Shown here: piece by piece, positions 1 through 9,965 of the stretch | Layout: the number at the start of each line of letters is the position of its first letter | Numbering within the stretch: the first letter of the stretch is position 1 | Assembly: GCF_963677725.1 (NCBI RefSeq) | Contig: NZ_OY782507.1 | Span: forward strand, 434,001-498,000 | DNA: 64,000 bases | Reading direction: 5' to 3' | From: an uncultured Cohaesibacter sp. | Lineage (GTDB): Bacteria > Pseudomonadota > Alphaproteobacteria > Rhizobiales > Cohaesibacteraceae | Made by a program: the position numbers and the translations under genes | The notes under the pieces: generated by a model | Database searches by the model: none | Told to the model about the DNA's origin: nothing | The model's input: only the letters and a program-made list of their open reading frames with translations

Positions 1-43
1 TTGACTGGTTTGCAAGTCTTGATGTCTCGCGATCTAATTTCAT
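1..43 (-). CDS. glgC: glucose-1-phosphate adenylyltransferase, N-terminal end only (partial)
   Basis: The minus strand opens an ATG at 43 behind a strong ribosome binding site (GGGGAGGT) and reads MKLDRETSRLANQS before leaving the window. The residues LANQS resemble the stretch just before the nucleotide-binding AYVLAGGRG motif of alphaproteobacterial ADP-glucose pyrophosphorylases, and position directly after glgB fits the usual glgP-glgB-glgC order. The enzyme would make ADP-glucose from ATP and glucose-1-phosphate for glycogen synthesis. Only 14 codons are visible, so the name rests mostly on context. Confidence 0.6.
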   Translation of the reverse strand, partial: MKLDRETSRLANQS

Positions 44-102
44 GGCTACCTCCCCTAGAGCTTTCTCCTGTGTCCAGAGGACATCAGGCCTTTTAAATTA
101 CA

Positions 103-2304
103 TCATGCTCTTTCGAGCTGGAAATAGAGTGTCGAAAGTGGCGGCAAGAACACGGACAGAGAGACATCACGACCATGTGACGGAACCTCTTCGGTTTCTG
201 CAGCGCCCATATTTCCACGGCCCTCCCCGGCATATGCGGAAGCGTCTGTGTTGAGGATTTCAAGCCAGCGACCGCTATGTGGTACGCCGATTCGATAATT
301 CTCCCGTTCGACTGGTGTCATATTGGAGATGACCAGAACCGGTGCATCCCCCTCTTCCCCGCGTCGGACCCAGGCAAAGACCGAATCGGTATGGGCGTTG
401 GCCTCGATCCATTCAAACCCTTCTGGCTTGCAATCAAGTCGATACAAGGCAGGCACTTCGCGATAGACCTTGTTGAGGTCACGCACGAGAGACTGGACCC
501 CACGCTGGAAATCATGATTGAGCAAGTGCCAGTCGAGGCTCTTGTCGTGATTCCACTCTTCGCCTTGCGCGAATTCGCAGCCCATGAAGAGGAGTTTCTT
601 GCCCGGATGTGCCCACATGAAGCCGTAATAGGCGCGCAAGTTGGCAAATTGATCGGACGGATAGCCCGGCATCCGGTTCAGCAGAGACCCTTTGCCATGA
701 ACCACTTCATCGTGGCTCAGAGGCAGAATGAAGTTTTCAGAAAAGGCATAGTGCATGCCAAATGTCATGTCGTGGTGATGGTATTTTCGATATACCGGAT
801 CGTGGGACATGTAGCGCAGGGTGTCGTTCATCCAGCCCATGTTCCACTTGAAGCCAAAGCCAAGACCACCATAGGAGGTTGGCTGACTGACGCCCGGAAA
901 GGCAGTTGATTCCTCAGCCACCGTCATGATGCCATTGGCTTCGCGATAGACCATTTCATTCATGTTGCGCAGGAAATCGATGGCTTCATAATTTTCGCGG
1001 CCACCATCCTTGTTTGGCACCCACTCGCCGTCGTTGCGCGAATAGTCGCGATAGAGCATTGAGGCGACCGCATCCACGCGCAGGCCGTCAATGTGATATT
1101 CCTTGAACCAATAAAGGGCATTGGCAGCGAGGAAATTGGCCACTTCCTTGCGGCCATAATTATAGACAAGTGTATTCCAGTCCGGATGGAAGCCTTCGCG
1201 GCGGTCTTCATGCTCATAAAGAGCGGTGCCGTCAAAGCGGCCCAAACCGTGATCATCCTCGGGGAAATGGCCGGGCACCCAATCGATCAGCACGCCGATT
1301 TCAGCTTCGTGGCACGCTTCGATGAAGGCGCGGAATTCTTCCAGCGTCCCATGGCGAATGGTCGGGGCATACAAGCCAACCGGCTGATAGCCCCAGGAGC
1401 CGTCAAATGGAAATTCCGAGATGGGCAACAGCTCGATATGGGTAAAGCCCATATCCTTGACATAGGACACCAGCTCATGGGCCAGTTCCTGATAGGAAAG
1501 CGGGCGATTGCCTTCGTCGGTGACACGCCTCCAGCTGCCCAGATGGACTTCATAGATCGAGATCGGCTTGTCGATGCGGTTGAGCGCATGGCGCTTGCTC
1601 ATCCATGCGCCGTCTTTCCACTCGTGACCTTTCAAATCCCGGACGATGGAAGCGGTACGCGGCGGATGTTCGGCGCCAAAACCAACCGGGTCGGCTTTCA
1701 GCGGCACCAGATGGCCCAGTCGGTTCAGCACTTCATATTTGTAGGGTTCACCATCGGCAATGCCGGGAATGAAAATCTCCCAGACGCCGGTGCTGCCACG
1801 AATGCGCATTTGATGACGGCGGCCATCCCACCCATTGAAGTTGCCTACGACGGATACGCGGCGGGCATTGGGTGCCCAAACAGCAAAATGGGTGCCATCC
1901 ACGCCTTCATGCGTGGTAACATGGGCACCAAGCACCTGCCAGAGACTTTGATGGGTGCCCTCACCCAGCAAATATTCATCCAGCTCACCAATATAGGCGC
2001 CGAAACGGTATGGATCTTCTTCGGTCCAGACATGCTGGTCCTTGGTGATCCGGTATTTGTAGGCAAAGGGAGCCGAACGGTTCTCTATGACAGCGGAAAA
2101 CAGATCAGGCGCATCCTTGTCTCGCTCAAGATGGGCGATCAGTTCGCCAGTCTCGTGATCGATTGCATCGACTTCCCACGCACCGGGGAAAAATGCCCGG
2201 ACGACCAGCTTGTCGCCCACATGATGCAAGCCGAGAATGGAAAAAGGATCGCTGTGGGCTCCGCCCTGAATGGCGAGCGCATCGCGCTTGGAGATGTTGG
2301 TCAT
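103..2304 (-). CDS. glgB: 1,4-alpha-glucan branching enzyme GlgB
   Basis: This cytoplasmic enzyme of glycogen synthesis cuts alpha-1,4-glucan chains and rejoins the piece as an alpha-1,6 branch. The 733-residue product has the family's normal length. Two N-terminal beta-sandwich (CBM48-type) regions cover about residues 15-230, followed by a GH13 alpha-amylase barrel. Catalytic motifs are intact: the nucleophile Asp in GLRVDAV near residue 411, the acid/base Glu in TVAEES near 464 and the stabilising Asp in LSHDEVVHG near 532. The ATG follows a GGGAGAGG ribosome binding site. It lies downstream of glgP and 59 bases before glgC on the same strand, as part of a glycogen operon. Confidence 0.97.
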   Translation of the reverse strand: MTNISKRDALAIQGGAHSDPFSILGLHHVGDKLVVRAFFPGAWEVDAIDHETGELIAHLERDKDAPDLFSAVIENRSAPFAYKYRITKDQHVWTEEDPYRFGAYIGELDEYLLGEGTHQSLWQVLGAHVTTHEGVDGTHFAVWAPNARRVSVVGNFNGWDGRRHQMRIRGSTGVWEIFIPGIADGEPYKYEVLNRLGHLVPLKADPVGFGAEHPPRTASIVRDLKGHEWKDGAWMSKRHALNRIDKPISIYEVHLGSWRRVTDEGNRPLSYQELAHELVSYVKDMGFTHIELLPISEFPFDGSWGYQPVGLYAPTIRHGTLEEFRAFIEACHEAEIGVLIDWVPGHFPEDDHGLGRFDGTALYEHEDRREGFHPDWNTLVYNYGRKEVANFLAANALYWFKEYHIDGLRVDAVASMLYRDYSRNDGEWVPNKDGGRENYEAIDFLRNMNEMVYREANGIMTVAEESTAFPGVSQPTSYGGLGFGFKWNMGWMNDTLRYMSHDPVYRKYHHHDMTFGMHYAFSENFILPLSHDEVVHGKGSLLNRMPGYPSDQFANLRAYYGFMWAHPGKKLLFMGCEFAQGEEWNHDKSLDWHLLNHDFQRGVQSLVRDLNKVYREVPALYRLDCKPEGFEWIEANAHTDSVFAWVRRGEEGDAPVLVISNMTPVERENYRIGVPHSGRWLEILNTDASAYAGEGRGNMGAAETEEVPSHGRDVSLSVFLPPLSTLYFQLERA

Positions 2305-2468
2305 TTCATTGCCTCTCCCGATTTATTTATCTCAGGCTAGAGCAAATCGATGCGAATTGAAACCAGTTGAACGCACCTATCCCTTTGTTTAAGCGCGAAT
2401 TCTTTTAATTTCAGCTTTGAAAATGCTGCAAGTCAGGCTTGTGGCGCATCAAAATCTCGTCTGCAACA

Positions 2469-2518
2469 GACAGGGGCACCCGTCTTTTTCTCAAAAAGAA
2501 AGAGCGAGAGCCCCTGTC
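2469..2518. other. long intergenic stem-loop between glgP and glgB
   Basis: GACAGGGGC at 2469-2477 pairs with GCCCCTGTC at 2510-2518 (9 bp). A second stem, CTTTTT/AAAAAG, sits inside the loop. No clear T-run follows the outer stem on the minus strand, so this is more likely an RNA-processing or mRNA-stability element, or an attenuating hairpin between the two glycogen genes, than a full terminator. Confidence 0.6.
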
Positions 2519-2533
2519 ATGCTTGGGCTGTTG

Positions 2534-4915
2534 CTACAGCAACGATTTGGCATCCCAAATGTCTTTGGCATAGCCCCGAATGGTCCTGTCAGAAGAGAAC
2601 CAGCCCACATTGGCAGTGTTGAGAATGGCCATTTTGGTCCAGGTCGTCACATCCTTGAAGGTTGAGTCGACCTTGCGCTGGGTATTGAAATAGTCATCAA
2701 AATCAGTGGTCACCATGAAGTAGTCATTCTCATACATCATCTGCACGATCGATGCGTAGCGATGCGGCTCCTGCGGTGAGAAGACGCCGCTGGCAATCTG
2801 GTTGAGCACGCGATAAAGGCGCGGGCTGGCTTCGATGGCCTTGCGCGAATAATCATGTTCCTTGCGGCGCTCGACCACTTCCTCTGCCGTCAGGCCGCAT
2901 AGGAAGAAATTCTTAGCCCCGACATGATCGCGAATTTCGACGTTGGCACCATCGAGCGTGCCGATTGTCAACGCGCCATTGAGGGCAAATTTCATGTTAC
3001 CCGTGCCGGACGCTTCCTTGCCAGCGGTGGAGATTTGTTCGGAAAGATCGGCTGCCGGGATCAGGACTTCTGCCATGGTCACGTTATAGTTGGCCGGGAA
3101 CACGATCTGGAGATAATCCTTGGTCACCGGGTCACTGTTGATGACTTTTGCGACATCGTTGATCAGGTGAATGATCTGCTTGGCGACCACATAGCCAGGG
3201 GCTGCCTTGCCGCCAAAGACCTTGACGCGCGGGGTCCAGTCTTTCTTCGGATTTTCCTTGATCTCGTTCCAATAGGCGACCGCTTCGAACAGGTTCATCA
3301 GCTGACGCTTATATTCATGGATACGCTTGACCTGCACGTCGAGCATGGCATCGGGATTGATGATCGCGTCGGTCTGATCCCCGAGCCACGATATAAAGCG
3401 TTCCTTGTTCTGACGCTTGGCCGCCATGAACTGGGCCTGAAATTCGGAATCATCGGCATAACGAGCCAGTTTCTCAAGCTGTTCGAGATCATTGGGCCAA
3501 TCGTTGCCGATGGACGAGTTGATCAGTTTGCGCAAAGGCTTGTTGCAGGAATAGAGCCAGCGGCGCGGTGTGATGCCGTTGGTTTCGTTGATGATGCGGC
3601 TCGGATAGACCTTGTGCAGATCCTGGAAAACAGTCTGTTTGACAAGCTCGGTATGCAACGCCGATACACCATTGACATTGAGCGCCATGATGAAGGCGAG
3701 TTCGCCCATATTGACGTTGCCATTGTTGATGATGCGGATGTCTGAGCCGGTTTCCTTCAGATGATCTTCCTGAATGATTTCGATGATCCGGTAATGGCGC
3801 GGCAAGATGCGCGCAAACAGATGCTCCGGCCAGCGCTCCAGCGCCTCAGGCAACAAGGTATGGTTGGTATAACCAAGGCACTTGCGCGCAATCTTGATCG
3901 CCTCATGAATTTCAATGTCATGAATGTCACTCAAGATGCGCACCAGCTCTGGACCGGCAACGGCCGGGTGGGTGTCATTGAGCTGGATCGCCGCTTTTTC
4001 TGGCAGATTGGTCAAATCGTCATTGGTTGAAAGATAGCGTCGGATCAGATCCTGAATGGAAGCAGCCGTGAAGAAATATTCCTGCTTGAGGCGCAGTTCC
4101 TTGCCGCTTTCGGTGGTGTCATCGGGATACAGAACCCGCGAGATGGTCCGAGCCAGGGCCTCTGGTGCACTGGCTGCAAGGAAATCACCGCGGTTAAAGC
4201 TTGCCAGATCAAATTTGCGGGTCGGTTTTGCCGACCAAAGGCGCAAGGTGTTGCACCAGTTGGCCTGCCAGCCAAGGGTTGGTGCATCATAGGCAGAGGC
4301 ACGCACGGTTTCGGATGGATACCAAACAGTGCGTCCGTCGGTTTCGCTTACATGGCCACCAAAGCCGATGACGTAGGACACTTCGGGGCGTTCAAATTCC
4401 CAAACGTTGCGCTGGGCGAGCCAGCCTTCAGCTGTTTCAATCTGACGGCCATCTTCAAAGCGCTGTTCAAATAAGCCATATTCATAGCGGATACCATAGC
4501 CATGGGCTGGAATTCCGAGGGTGGACAGGGAATCAAGGAAGCAGGCTGCGAGGCGTCCAAGACCGCCATTGCCGAGCGCCGCATCCGGTTCCTGAGAAAC
4601 AATCTCGTCATAGTCCTGCCCCATATCCTTCATGGCGTCACGGGCAACGTCTTCAAACCCCAGATTGATCGCCACATCTTCAACCAGACGACCGATCAGA
4701 AATTCCATCGATAGATAATAAACGCGCTTGGCGTTGCTATCATATGTCTTGCGAGTGCTATCAAACCACGGCACCACAACCATGTCCCGCAGAGCCAGGG
4801 AAAGCGCCATCCGCCAGTCATAGCGGGTCGAATGCCCGGGGTCCTTTCCGAGAGAGTATTTCAGATGACGAAGAATTTGTTCTTTCATTTTGATCTGGAA
4901 AATCTTGGTCGGCAT
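2534..4915 (-). CDS. glgP: glycogen/maltodextrin phosphorylase
   Basis: A GT35 enzyme that releases glucose-1-phosphate from the non-reducing ends of glycogen using phosphate and pyridoxal phosphate. The 793-residue length fits bacterial GlgP. The PLP-binding lysine lies in SGTGNMKFALNG near residue 640, and the N-terminal region contains EPDAALGNGGLGRLAACFLDS, typical of phosphorylases. Start choice is unsure: an ATG at 4915 gives MPTKIFQIK and one at 4888 gives MKEQILRHL, and neither has a good ribosome binding site. It is transcribed towards glgB, and the phosphohexomutase upstream could pass glucose-1-phosphate to glucose-6-phosphate. Confidence 0.95.
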   Translation of the reverse strand: MPTKIFQIKMKEQILRHLKYSLGKDPGHSTRYDWRMALSLALRDMVVVPWFDSTRKTYDSNAKRVYYLSMEFLIGRLVEDVAINLGFEDVARDAMKDMGQDYDEIVSQEPDAALGNGGLGRLAACFLDSLSTLGIPAHGYGIRYEYGLFEQRFEDGRQIETAEGWLAQRNVWEFERPEVSYVIGFGGHVSETDGRTVWYPSETVRASAYDAPTLGWQANWCNTLRLWSAKPTRKFDLASFNRGDFLAASAPEALARTISRVLYPDDTTESGKELRLKQEYFFTAASIQDLIRRYLSTNDDLTNLPEKAAIQLNDTHPAVAGPELVRILSDIHDIEIHEAIKIARKCLGYTNHTLLPEALERWPEHLFARILPRHYRIIEIIQEDHLKETGSDIRIINNGNVNMGELAFIMALNVNGVSALHTELVKQTVFQDLHKVYPSRIINETNGITPRRWLYSCNKPLRKLINSSIGNDWPNDLEQLEKLARYADDSEFQAQFMAAKRQNKERFISWLGDQTDAIINPDAMLDVQVKRIHEYKRQLMNLFEAVAYWNEIKENPKKDWTPRVKVFGGKAAPGYVVAKQIIHLINDVAKVINSDPVTKDYLQIVFPANYNVTMAEVLIPAADLSEQISTAGKEASGTGNMKFALNGALTIGTLDGANVEIRDHVGAKNFFLCGLTAEEVVERRKEHDYSRKAIEASPRLYRVLNQIASGVFSPQEPHRYASIVQMMYENDYFMVTTDFDDYFNTQRKVDSTFKDVTTWTKMAILNTANVGWFSSDRTIRGYAKDIWDAKSLL

Positions 4916-5447
4916 GAGATGGCTGGTCCATTCTTGGTTCGAGGCACAATGGCCAAGAACGGGATTGCAAATTCACTTCCTTGAAGTGCATCAGTTTTAC
5001 GTCGTCGGCCCGCCGAGACAGCGCCAAGACAAAATCGATGTCTGCTGCCCTCGGAGTGGAGAAACTTGAAAAGATCCCGGCAGCAAACGCTAACCCAAGG
5101 ATGTTTCCAATTTCTTTTCAACTGCTTCATGTCTTTCTTATGTCACAGAAATTTAGACAGGCCCACTTTTGCGTTATTCGTTCTTTAAACATGATTTCTA
5201 GGCGAATTATATTGAGCCGTCCATGGTCTGAGGTCTCAATTTGGCCTGAATACAGCGGATTTTACGTATTAGCCAAAAGTTTTAAGCAATTGCCTAGCCA
5301 GTCTGCTTAATAATTAACCACTCAGGACCAACCACCTCACGGCGCTTTTTGTTCCCTTTTCGGACTTGCGGCAACTTGCCACGGGCTGACGAGTGATGAT
5401 TCTCGCTTTAAAAGGGTGATTCATGGAAGGCTTGTTTCCGGCACCAT
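4916..5447. other. intergenic region upstream of glgP
   Basis: About 530 bases lie between glgP and the terminator of the upstream phosphohexomutase gene. No open frame here has a ribosome binding site or protein-like composition. The stretch 5130-5300 is AT-rich and should hold the promoter of the glgP-glgB-glgC unit, but no clear -35/-10 pair can be assigned by eye. Confidence 0.5.
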
Positions 5448-5475
5448 AAGAAAAAGCCGCCCGGTGGGCGGCATT
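5448..5475 (-). terminator. rho-independent terminator of the phosphohexomutase gene
   Basis: On the minus strand GCCGCCC-ACC-GGGCGGC forms a perfect 7-bp GC stem with a 3-base loop, directly followed by TTTTTCTT. It starts about 30 bases after the stop codon at 5505, which separates this gene from glgP. Confidence 0.88.
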
Positions 5476-5504
5476 TCTTTTGGCAGTCTCCATGCTATGC
5501 AAAA

Positions 5505-6920
5505 TCAGCCTTTGAAGCCTTCCAGCAGGGCGAGACCGTTCAGCAATAGAGCCTTGGCTTGAGGCTCATCGGCCGCCTCGACATAGCAGCGCATTTCGGG
5601 TGCGTTGCCCGATGGGCGGAAATGGATGACCTGCCCGCCTTCAAGAGTGACGCGCAAACCATCAATATCGCTGACAGTAGCAACCTTGCCAACGGGGGCA
5701 AGGAAGGCAGCCAAATTATCGGGCGAAGCGGAAAGTTCGGCCATCAGAGCACTGCTGCGGCTCTGAGCATAGTCCTTCAGGCGATCCGCATCGGCCACCG
5801 GCATATGATAATCAGCCTCGAACGCAGAAAGCGGCTTCTGCTCGACCTTGGAAAGATATAGTGCAGACAAGATCGGCAGGAAACAGTCTCTCGTAGGCAG
5901 TGCGGCAAGGACATTATGCGTTGGCATGAAGCTGGAGGCCGTCAGGAATCCGCCATTGGCTTCAAATCCAACAATGTGATCACGCCCGTCGGCGAGCGCT
6001 TTCTCCATGCCTGCAATGACGAACGGGGAGCCAACTTGCGTCCGCAGAACCTCGAAATCACCATTGCGCTCAATGCCGGAATTGGAGGTGACGGGCGTTA
6101 CAACCACATCCGCTTGCAAGAAACGCGCGGTCATCAGACCCAACAAATCGCCGCGAAGAGGCACCCCCTGCCCGTCTGCCACCAATGGTCGGTCTCCGTC
6201 GCCGTCTGCCGAGACAAAGGCATCATAGGTGCCCTCTTTTGCCCACTCTGCCAACAGGGAAAGCGTCTCTGGCGAAACAGCTTCGGTGTCGACAGGAATG
6301 AAATCGTCTGACCAGCCCAATGGCACACTGTCTGCGCCATAGAAACGGAGAATGTCGACCAACATCTCTCGCGCCACTGTTGAATGTTGATAGACGCCGA
6401 TTTTCATGCCGCTTAACGCCTGATCCGGCAGGATCGCTTGCAGGCGGGCGGTGAAATGAGCCGCAGCCTCGGCTTCTTCATGCAGAGCGTTCGCTGCAAC
6501 AGGGTCCAGATCTTCGGTGATCTCGGCGGCATGGGCGCAAATGGCCAATTCATCCTGTTTGGTGATTTCACCCGATGGCAAATAGAATTTGATGCCATTG
6601 CGGTCGGCGGGGATGTGAGAGCCGGTGATCATCAGCGATGCTGCATTGCGCTTCTGGCCATAGCAGGCCAAGGCAGGTGTTGGCAGCGCGCCGCATAAAA
6701 TGGGCTGGAAGCCGGCCTGCTCGATTGCTGCCACACAGCGCACCGCAATCCCTGGACTTGAGGCGCGAAAGTCTTGCCCAACAAGGATTGGGTCACCCTG
6801 CTTCGCATGACCAGAGGCTGCAAGATGGCGACAAAAAGCCAAGGTATATTGCGTGGAGGGAAATCCCAGCAGATTTTCGGAAAGTCCTCTAAGGCCACTT
6901 GTGCCAAATTTGCTGCTCAT
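5505..6920 (-). CDS. phosphomannomutase/phosphoglucomutase family phosphohexomutase
   Basis: An alpha-D-phosphohexomutase that moves phosphate between C1 and C6 of mannose or glucose through a phosphoserine. All four motif loops are visible: the active serine in MITGSHIPADRNG (Ser near residue 101), the metal loop SADGDGDRP, the sugar-specificity loop GFEANGGF and the phosphate-binding RPSGNAPEMR near the C terminus. I chose the ATG at 6920 (MSSKFGTSGLRG), which matches the family N terminus; an upstream start at 6953 adds 11 unlikely residues. GFEANGG points to mannose/glucose rather than glucosamine. Beside the glycogen genes it may serve as the phosphoglucomutase, but its substrate cannot be fixed from sequence. 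Confidence 0.9.
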   Translation of the reverse strand: MSSKFGTSGLRGLSENLLGFPSTQYTLAFCRHLAASGHAKQGDPILVGQDFRASSPGIAVRCVAAIEQAGFQPILCGALPTPALACYGQKRNAASLMITGSHIPADRNGIKFYLPSGEITKQDELAICAHAAEITEDLDPVAANALHEEAEAAAHFTARLQAILPDQALSGMKIGVYQHSTVAREMLVDILRFYGADSVPLGWSDDFIPVDTEAVSPETLSLLAEWAKEGTYDAFVSADGDGDRPLVADGQGVPLRGDLLGLMTARFLQADVVVTPVTSNSGIERNGDFEVLRTQVGSPFVIAGMEKALADGRDHIVGFEANGGFLTASSFMPTHNVLAALPTRDCFLPILSALYLSKVEQKPLSAFEADYHMPVADADRLKDYAQSRSSALMAELSASPDNLAAFLAPVGKVATVSDIDGLRVTLEGGQVIHFRPSGNAPEMRCYVEAADEPQAKALLLNGLALLEGFKG

Positions 6921-7472
6921 AATTGCTGCTTCCTTGCCGGCGCACGCGAGCAAACGGTGAAAAATGTCTGCTCCAAAATCTTTTCGCCATTTCTAGCGAG
7001 CAGGCAACTTTGCGTCAAGGCAGCGCCGATTACTTGCGATCTCGACCAACAAGACAGATCGACGTTTGGAGATGAATTCAAGCAAATCGAATCAAGTCAT
7101 TCTGAGTGTTGCAATTTTCATATTGCAAATGCTTGTAAATCGGGTGTCATCCCAAACAAAATCGCGCTATAGAATATGCTTATAATTTCATCAATATTCC
7201 CGAAAACGAAATATTACTACCCAAATAAGCTTTGTTTAGACGATTTATTCCAATTGCGTATATCACCGCCAAATCTCTGAAATGGTTGCATAATTTTTCT
7301 ACCACGTCCTCACTGAAGGACATTTCGAACAAAAGTCTTATGGTGTTCTACGGTGAAGCATCTGTAGCTTTGCTGTGTCTGAACAAGACAAAGTGACGCG
7401 CTTTGAGGAGAGCATGTCACGGTCCGGCCACTTTGAGGAGAGTTGGCCATCATTACTTTTGGGAGGAACCTA
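6921..7472. other. intergenic regulatory region upstream of the liv operon
   Basis: About 550 bases separate the divergent phosphohexomutase and liv operons. It is AT-rich between 7080 and 7310 and holds no convincing gene. It should carry promoters for both directions. The last 70 bases contain a direct repeat annotated separately. Confidence 0.5.
7401..7442 (+). repeat. 12-base direct repeat in the liv leader
   Basis: CTTTGAGGAGAG occurs at 7401-7412 and again at 7431-7442, exactly 30 bases apart. Each copy resembles a ribosome binding site (GAGGAG), but the gene itself uses GGGAGGAA just before 7473. The spacing of about three helical turns would suit a tandem protein-binding site. Confidence 0.55.
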
Positions 7473-8822
7473 ATGAGCAAACTATTGATTTCGCGTCGTG
7501 GTGTGATCAAGTCCAGCGCGGCTATCGGCGCGGGTCTGGCTATGCCAACGATTTTTACTTCTAACGCAAATGCTTTTACCAATGCCCCAACCGGGTCAAC
7601 CGTAACCCTCGGTTTCAACGTTCCACAGACAGGTCCTTATGCTGACGAAGGCGCTGACGAACTTCTCGCGCAGAAGCTGGCTGTTGAGCATCTGAATGGC
7701 GAAGGCGACGGCGGCTGCCTTAACACCTTCACCTCAAAGGCACTCAAGGGCAATGGCATCCTCGGCAAGAAGGTTGAGTTCGTAACGGGTGACACCCAGA
7801 CCAAATCTGACGCCGCTCGCGCATCGGCTCGCTCGATGATCGAAAAAGACGGCGCGATCATGATCAACGGTGGCTCATCCTCTGGTGTGGCTGTGGCTGT
7901 TCAGGGTCTGTGTCAGGAAGCAGGCGTCATCTTCATGGCTGGCCTCACCCATTCCAATGACACCACCGGTAAAGACCGTAAAGCAAACGGCTTCCGCCAC
8001 TTCTTCAACGCCTATATGTCGGCAGCCGCGTTGGCACCGATCCTTGGCAAGGAACTTGGCAAAGATCGTCGTGCCTATCACTTGACTGCTGATTATACCT
8101 GGGGCTGGACCCAGCAGGAATCCATGCAGGCAGCAACCGAAGCCATGGGTTGGCAGACTGTCAACAACGTCTTGACCCCGCTGGCGACCACGGACTTCTC
8201 GTCCTACATCGCACCGGTGATCAATGCGGGTGCCGATGTGCTGGTTCTGAACCATTACGGCGGCAACATGGTCAATTCCCTGACCAACGCTGTGCAGTTC
8301 GGCCTGCTTGACAAGATGGTCAACAACAAGGAATTCAAGATCATCGTGCCTCTCTATTCGGAATTGATGGCTGCCGGTGCTGGCGAGAACATCAAGGGCG
8401 TGCTTGGTTCGATGAACTATAACTGGCAGCTCGACAATGCCGGATCCAAGGCATTCGTTAAGTCCTTTGGCGAGAAATATGGCCGTCCGCCATCCAACTC
8501 CGCTCAGACATGCTACGCACAGGTTCTGCTCTATGCCGATGCCTGTGAGCGCGCAGGCACCTTCAATCCATGTGGTGTTGCGGAAGCTCTGGAAGGCTTT
8601 GAGTTTGATGGTCTTGGCAATGGCAAGACCCTGTATCGTGCTGATGATCACCAGTGCTTCAAAGACGTTCTGGTCGTGCGTGGTGCACAGAATCCTACCA
8701 CCGCCTATGACACACTGGAAATCGTTGAAGTTACCCCAGTTGACCAAGTCACCTATGCACCAAACCATGCCATGTTTGGTGGTGACGACGCCAAACTCGG
8801 CACCTGCAACGCCGGCGCATAA
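7473..8822 (+). CDS. livK: branched-chain amino acid-type ABC transporter substrate-binding protein
   Basis: A periplasmic type I binding protein (Peripla_BP_6 family) that delivers its ligand to the LivHM channel. The ATG at 7473 follows GGGAGGAA; an upstream in-frame ATG at 7443 lacks a site. The N terminus reads SRRGVIKSSAAIGAG and ends in a likely signal cleavage after SNANA, so export may be by the Tat route because of the twin arginine. The mature 400-plus residues include VTLGFNVPQTGPYADEG, a standard start of the domain. It heads a five-gene plus-strand operon. The ligand could be a branched-chain amino acid, another amino acid, an amide or urea. Confidence 0.9.
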   Translation: MSKLLISRRGVIKSSAAIGAGLAMPTIFTSNANAFTNAPTGSTVTLGFNVPQTGPYADEGADELLAQKLAVEHLNGEGDGGCLNTFTSKALKGNGILGKKVEFVTGDTQTKSDAARASARSMIEKDGAIMINGGSSSGVAVAVQGLCQEAGVIFMAGLTHSNDTTGKDRKANGFRHFFNAYMSAAALAPILGKELGKDRRAYHLTADYTWGWTQQESMQAATEAMGWQTVNNVLTPLATTDFSSYIAPVINAGADVLVLNHYGGNMVNSLTNAVQFGLLDKMVNNKEFKIIVPLYSELMAAGAGENIKGVLGSMNYNWQLDNAGSKAFVKSFGEKYGRPPSNSAQTCYAQVLLYADACERAGTFNPCGVAEALEGFEFDGLGNGKTLYRADDHQCFKDVLVVRGAQNPTTAYDTLEIVEVTPVDQVTYAPNHAMFGGDDAKLGTCNAGA

Positions 8823-8930
8823 GCTTACATGTCTATGAGCCGTGCCGCATGACTGCGGCACGGCTTTCGTTTGATTTGGGACAAGTACCGGCGCCCCGAC
8901 TGCGCAGGCTTCAAAGATGCGGGCTTTCCA

Positions 8931-9962
8931 ATGGACGCAATCATACTTCAAATCCTCAACGGTCTGGACAAAGGCAGCGCCTACGCTCTGATCGCTCTGG
9001 GATTGACACTCATCTTCGGCACTCTTGGTGTCGTCAACTTCGCCCACGGCGCCCTGTTCATGCTTGGCTCATTCTGCGCAGTGACGCTGCAGAAGATCCT
9101 TTCACTGTCCTTCTTGGTCGTTGATCCGTCAAAGAAGGACTTTCTGGGCAACCCGCTCAAGGTTGAAAAGCCGTATGTCGTGGACTGGTTCGGTGACGTG
9201 GCAGGCAACGCCATTGTCAACTGGTCCGTCCCGCTGGCAATCCTGTTTGCCATTCCCGTCATGCTGTTTGTTGGCTATGCGATGGAACGCGGGCTGATCA
9301 AGCATTTTTATAAACGCCCCCATGCAGACCAGATTCTCGTGACCTTTGGTCTGGCCATTGTCATTCAGGAAATCGTCAAATATTTCTTTGGCGCTAACCC
9401 GATACCGACCCCTGCCCCGGATATTTTCAAGGGATCGCTCGATTTCGGTGTGATAATTGGCTTTGCCGAAAACTCGATCATCTATCCATATTGGCGTCTG
9501 GTCTATTTCCTGTTTTCCGCTGCCATTATCGGCGTGGTTTTTGCCTTCTTGCAATTCACGACTTTCGGCATGGTGGTGCGTGCCGGCATGGCCGACCGTG
9601 AAACCGTTGGGCTGCTGGGCATCAATATCGACAAGCGCTTCACCATCATGTTCGGCATCGCGGCGGCTGTCGCCGGTCTCGCCGGGGTGATGTATGCGCC
9701 GATCAATTCACCCAACTATCATATGGGCATGGACTTCCTTGTTCTCTCCTTCGTGGTGGTGGTAGTCGGCGGCATGGGCTCGCTACCCGGTGCTGTTCTG
9801 GCAGGCTTCCTGCTTGGCATTCTGGAGAGCTTTGCTTCGATGAACGAGGTCAAGTCGATCATTCCCGGGATCGACCAAATCATCATCTATCTTGTTGCAA
9901 TCATTATCCTTCTGACTCGCCCTCGCGGTCTGATGGGTCGCAAAGGCGTGATGGAGGAATAA
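8931..9962 (+). CDS. livH: branched-chain amino acid-type ABC permease LivH
   Basis: An inner-membrane channel subunit that pairs with LivM. The ATG at 8931 starts MDAIILQILNGLDKG, the family's usual opening; the frame is open further upstream but that stretch is not hydrophobic. About eight membrane spans are visible, with the signature LIFGTLGVVNFAHG near residue 30 and the cytoplasmic coupling segment MADRETVGLLGI. The C terminus ends RPRGLMGRKG, as is common for LivH. The next gene follows after 3 bases. Confidence 0.95.
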   Translation: MDAIILQILNGLDKGSAYALIALGLTLIFGTLGVVNFAHGALFMLGSFCAVTLQKILSLSFLVVDPSKKDFLGNPLKVEKPYVVDWFGDVAGNAIVNWSVPLAILFAIPVMLFVGYAMERGLIKHFYKRPHADQILVTFGLAIVIQEIVKYFFGANPIPTPAPDIFKGSLDFGVIIGFAENSIIYPYWRLVYFLFSAAIIGVVFAFLQFTTFGMVVRAGMADRETVGLLGINIDKRFTIMFGIAAAVAGLAGVMYAPINSPNYHMGMDFLVLSFVVVVVGGMGSLPGAVLAGFLLGILESFASMNEVKSIIPGIDQIIIYLVAIIILLTRPRGLMGRKGVMEE

Positions 9963-9965
9963 ACA

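Noticed and set aside
1093-2340. Long plus-strand open frame (415 codons) opposite glgB
   Set aside because: It is antisense to the well-conserved glgB catalytic domain and shows no family motif or ribosome binding site; it comes from high GC at third codon positions.
7875-9047. Minus-strand open frame across livK and the livK-livH gap
   Set aside because: It lies opposite a clear binding-protein gene and crosses an operon junction; composition is His/Gln/Val-rich, as in antisense shadows.
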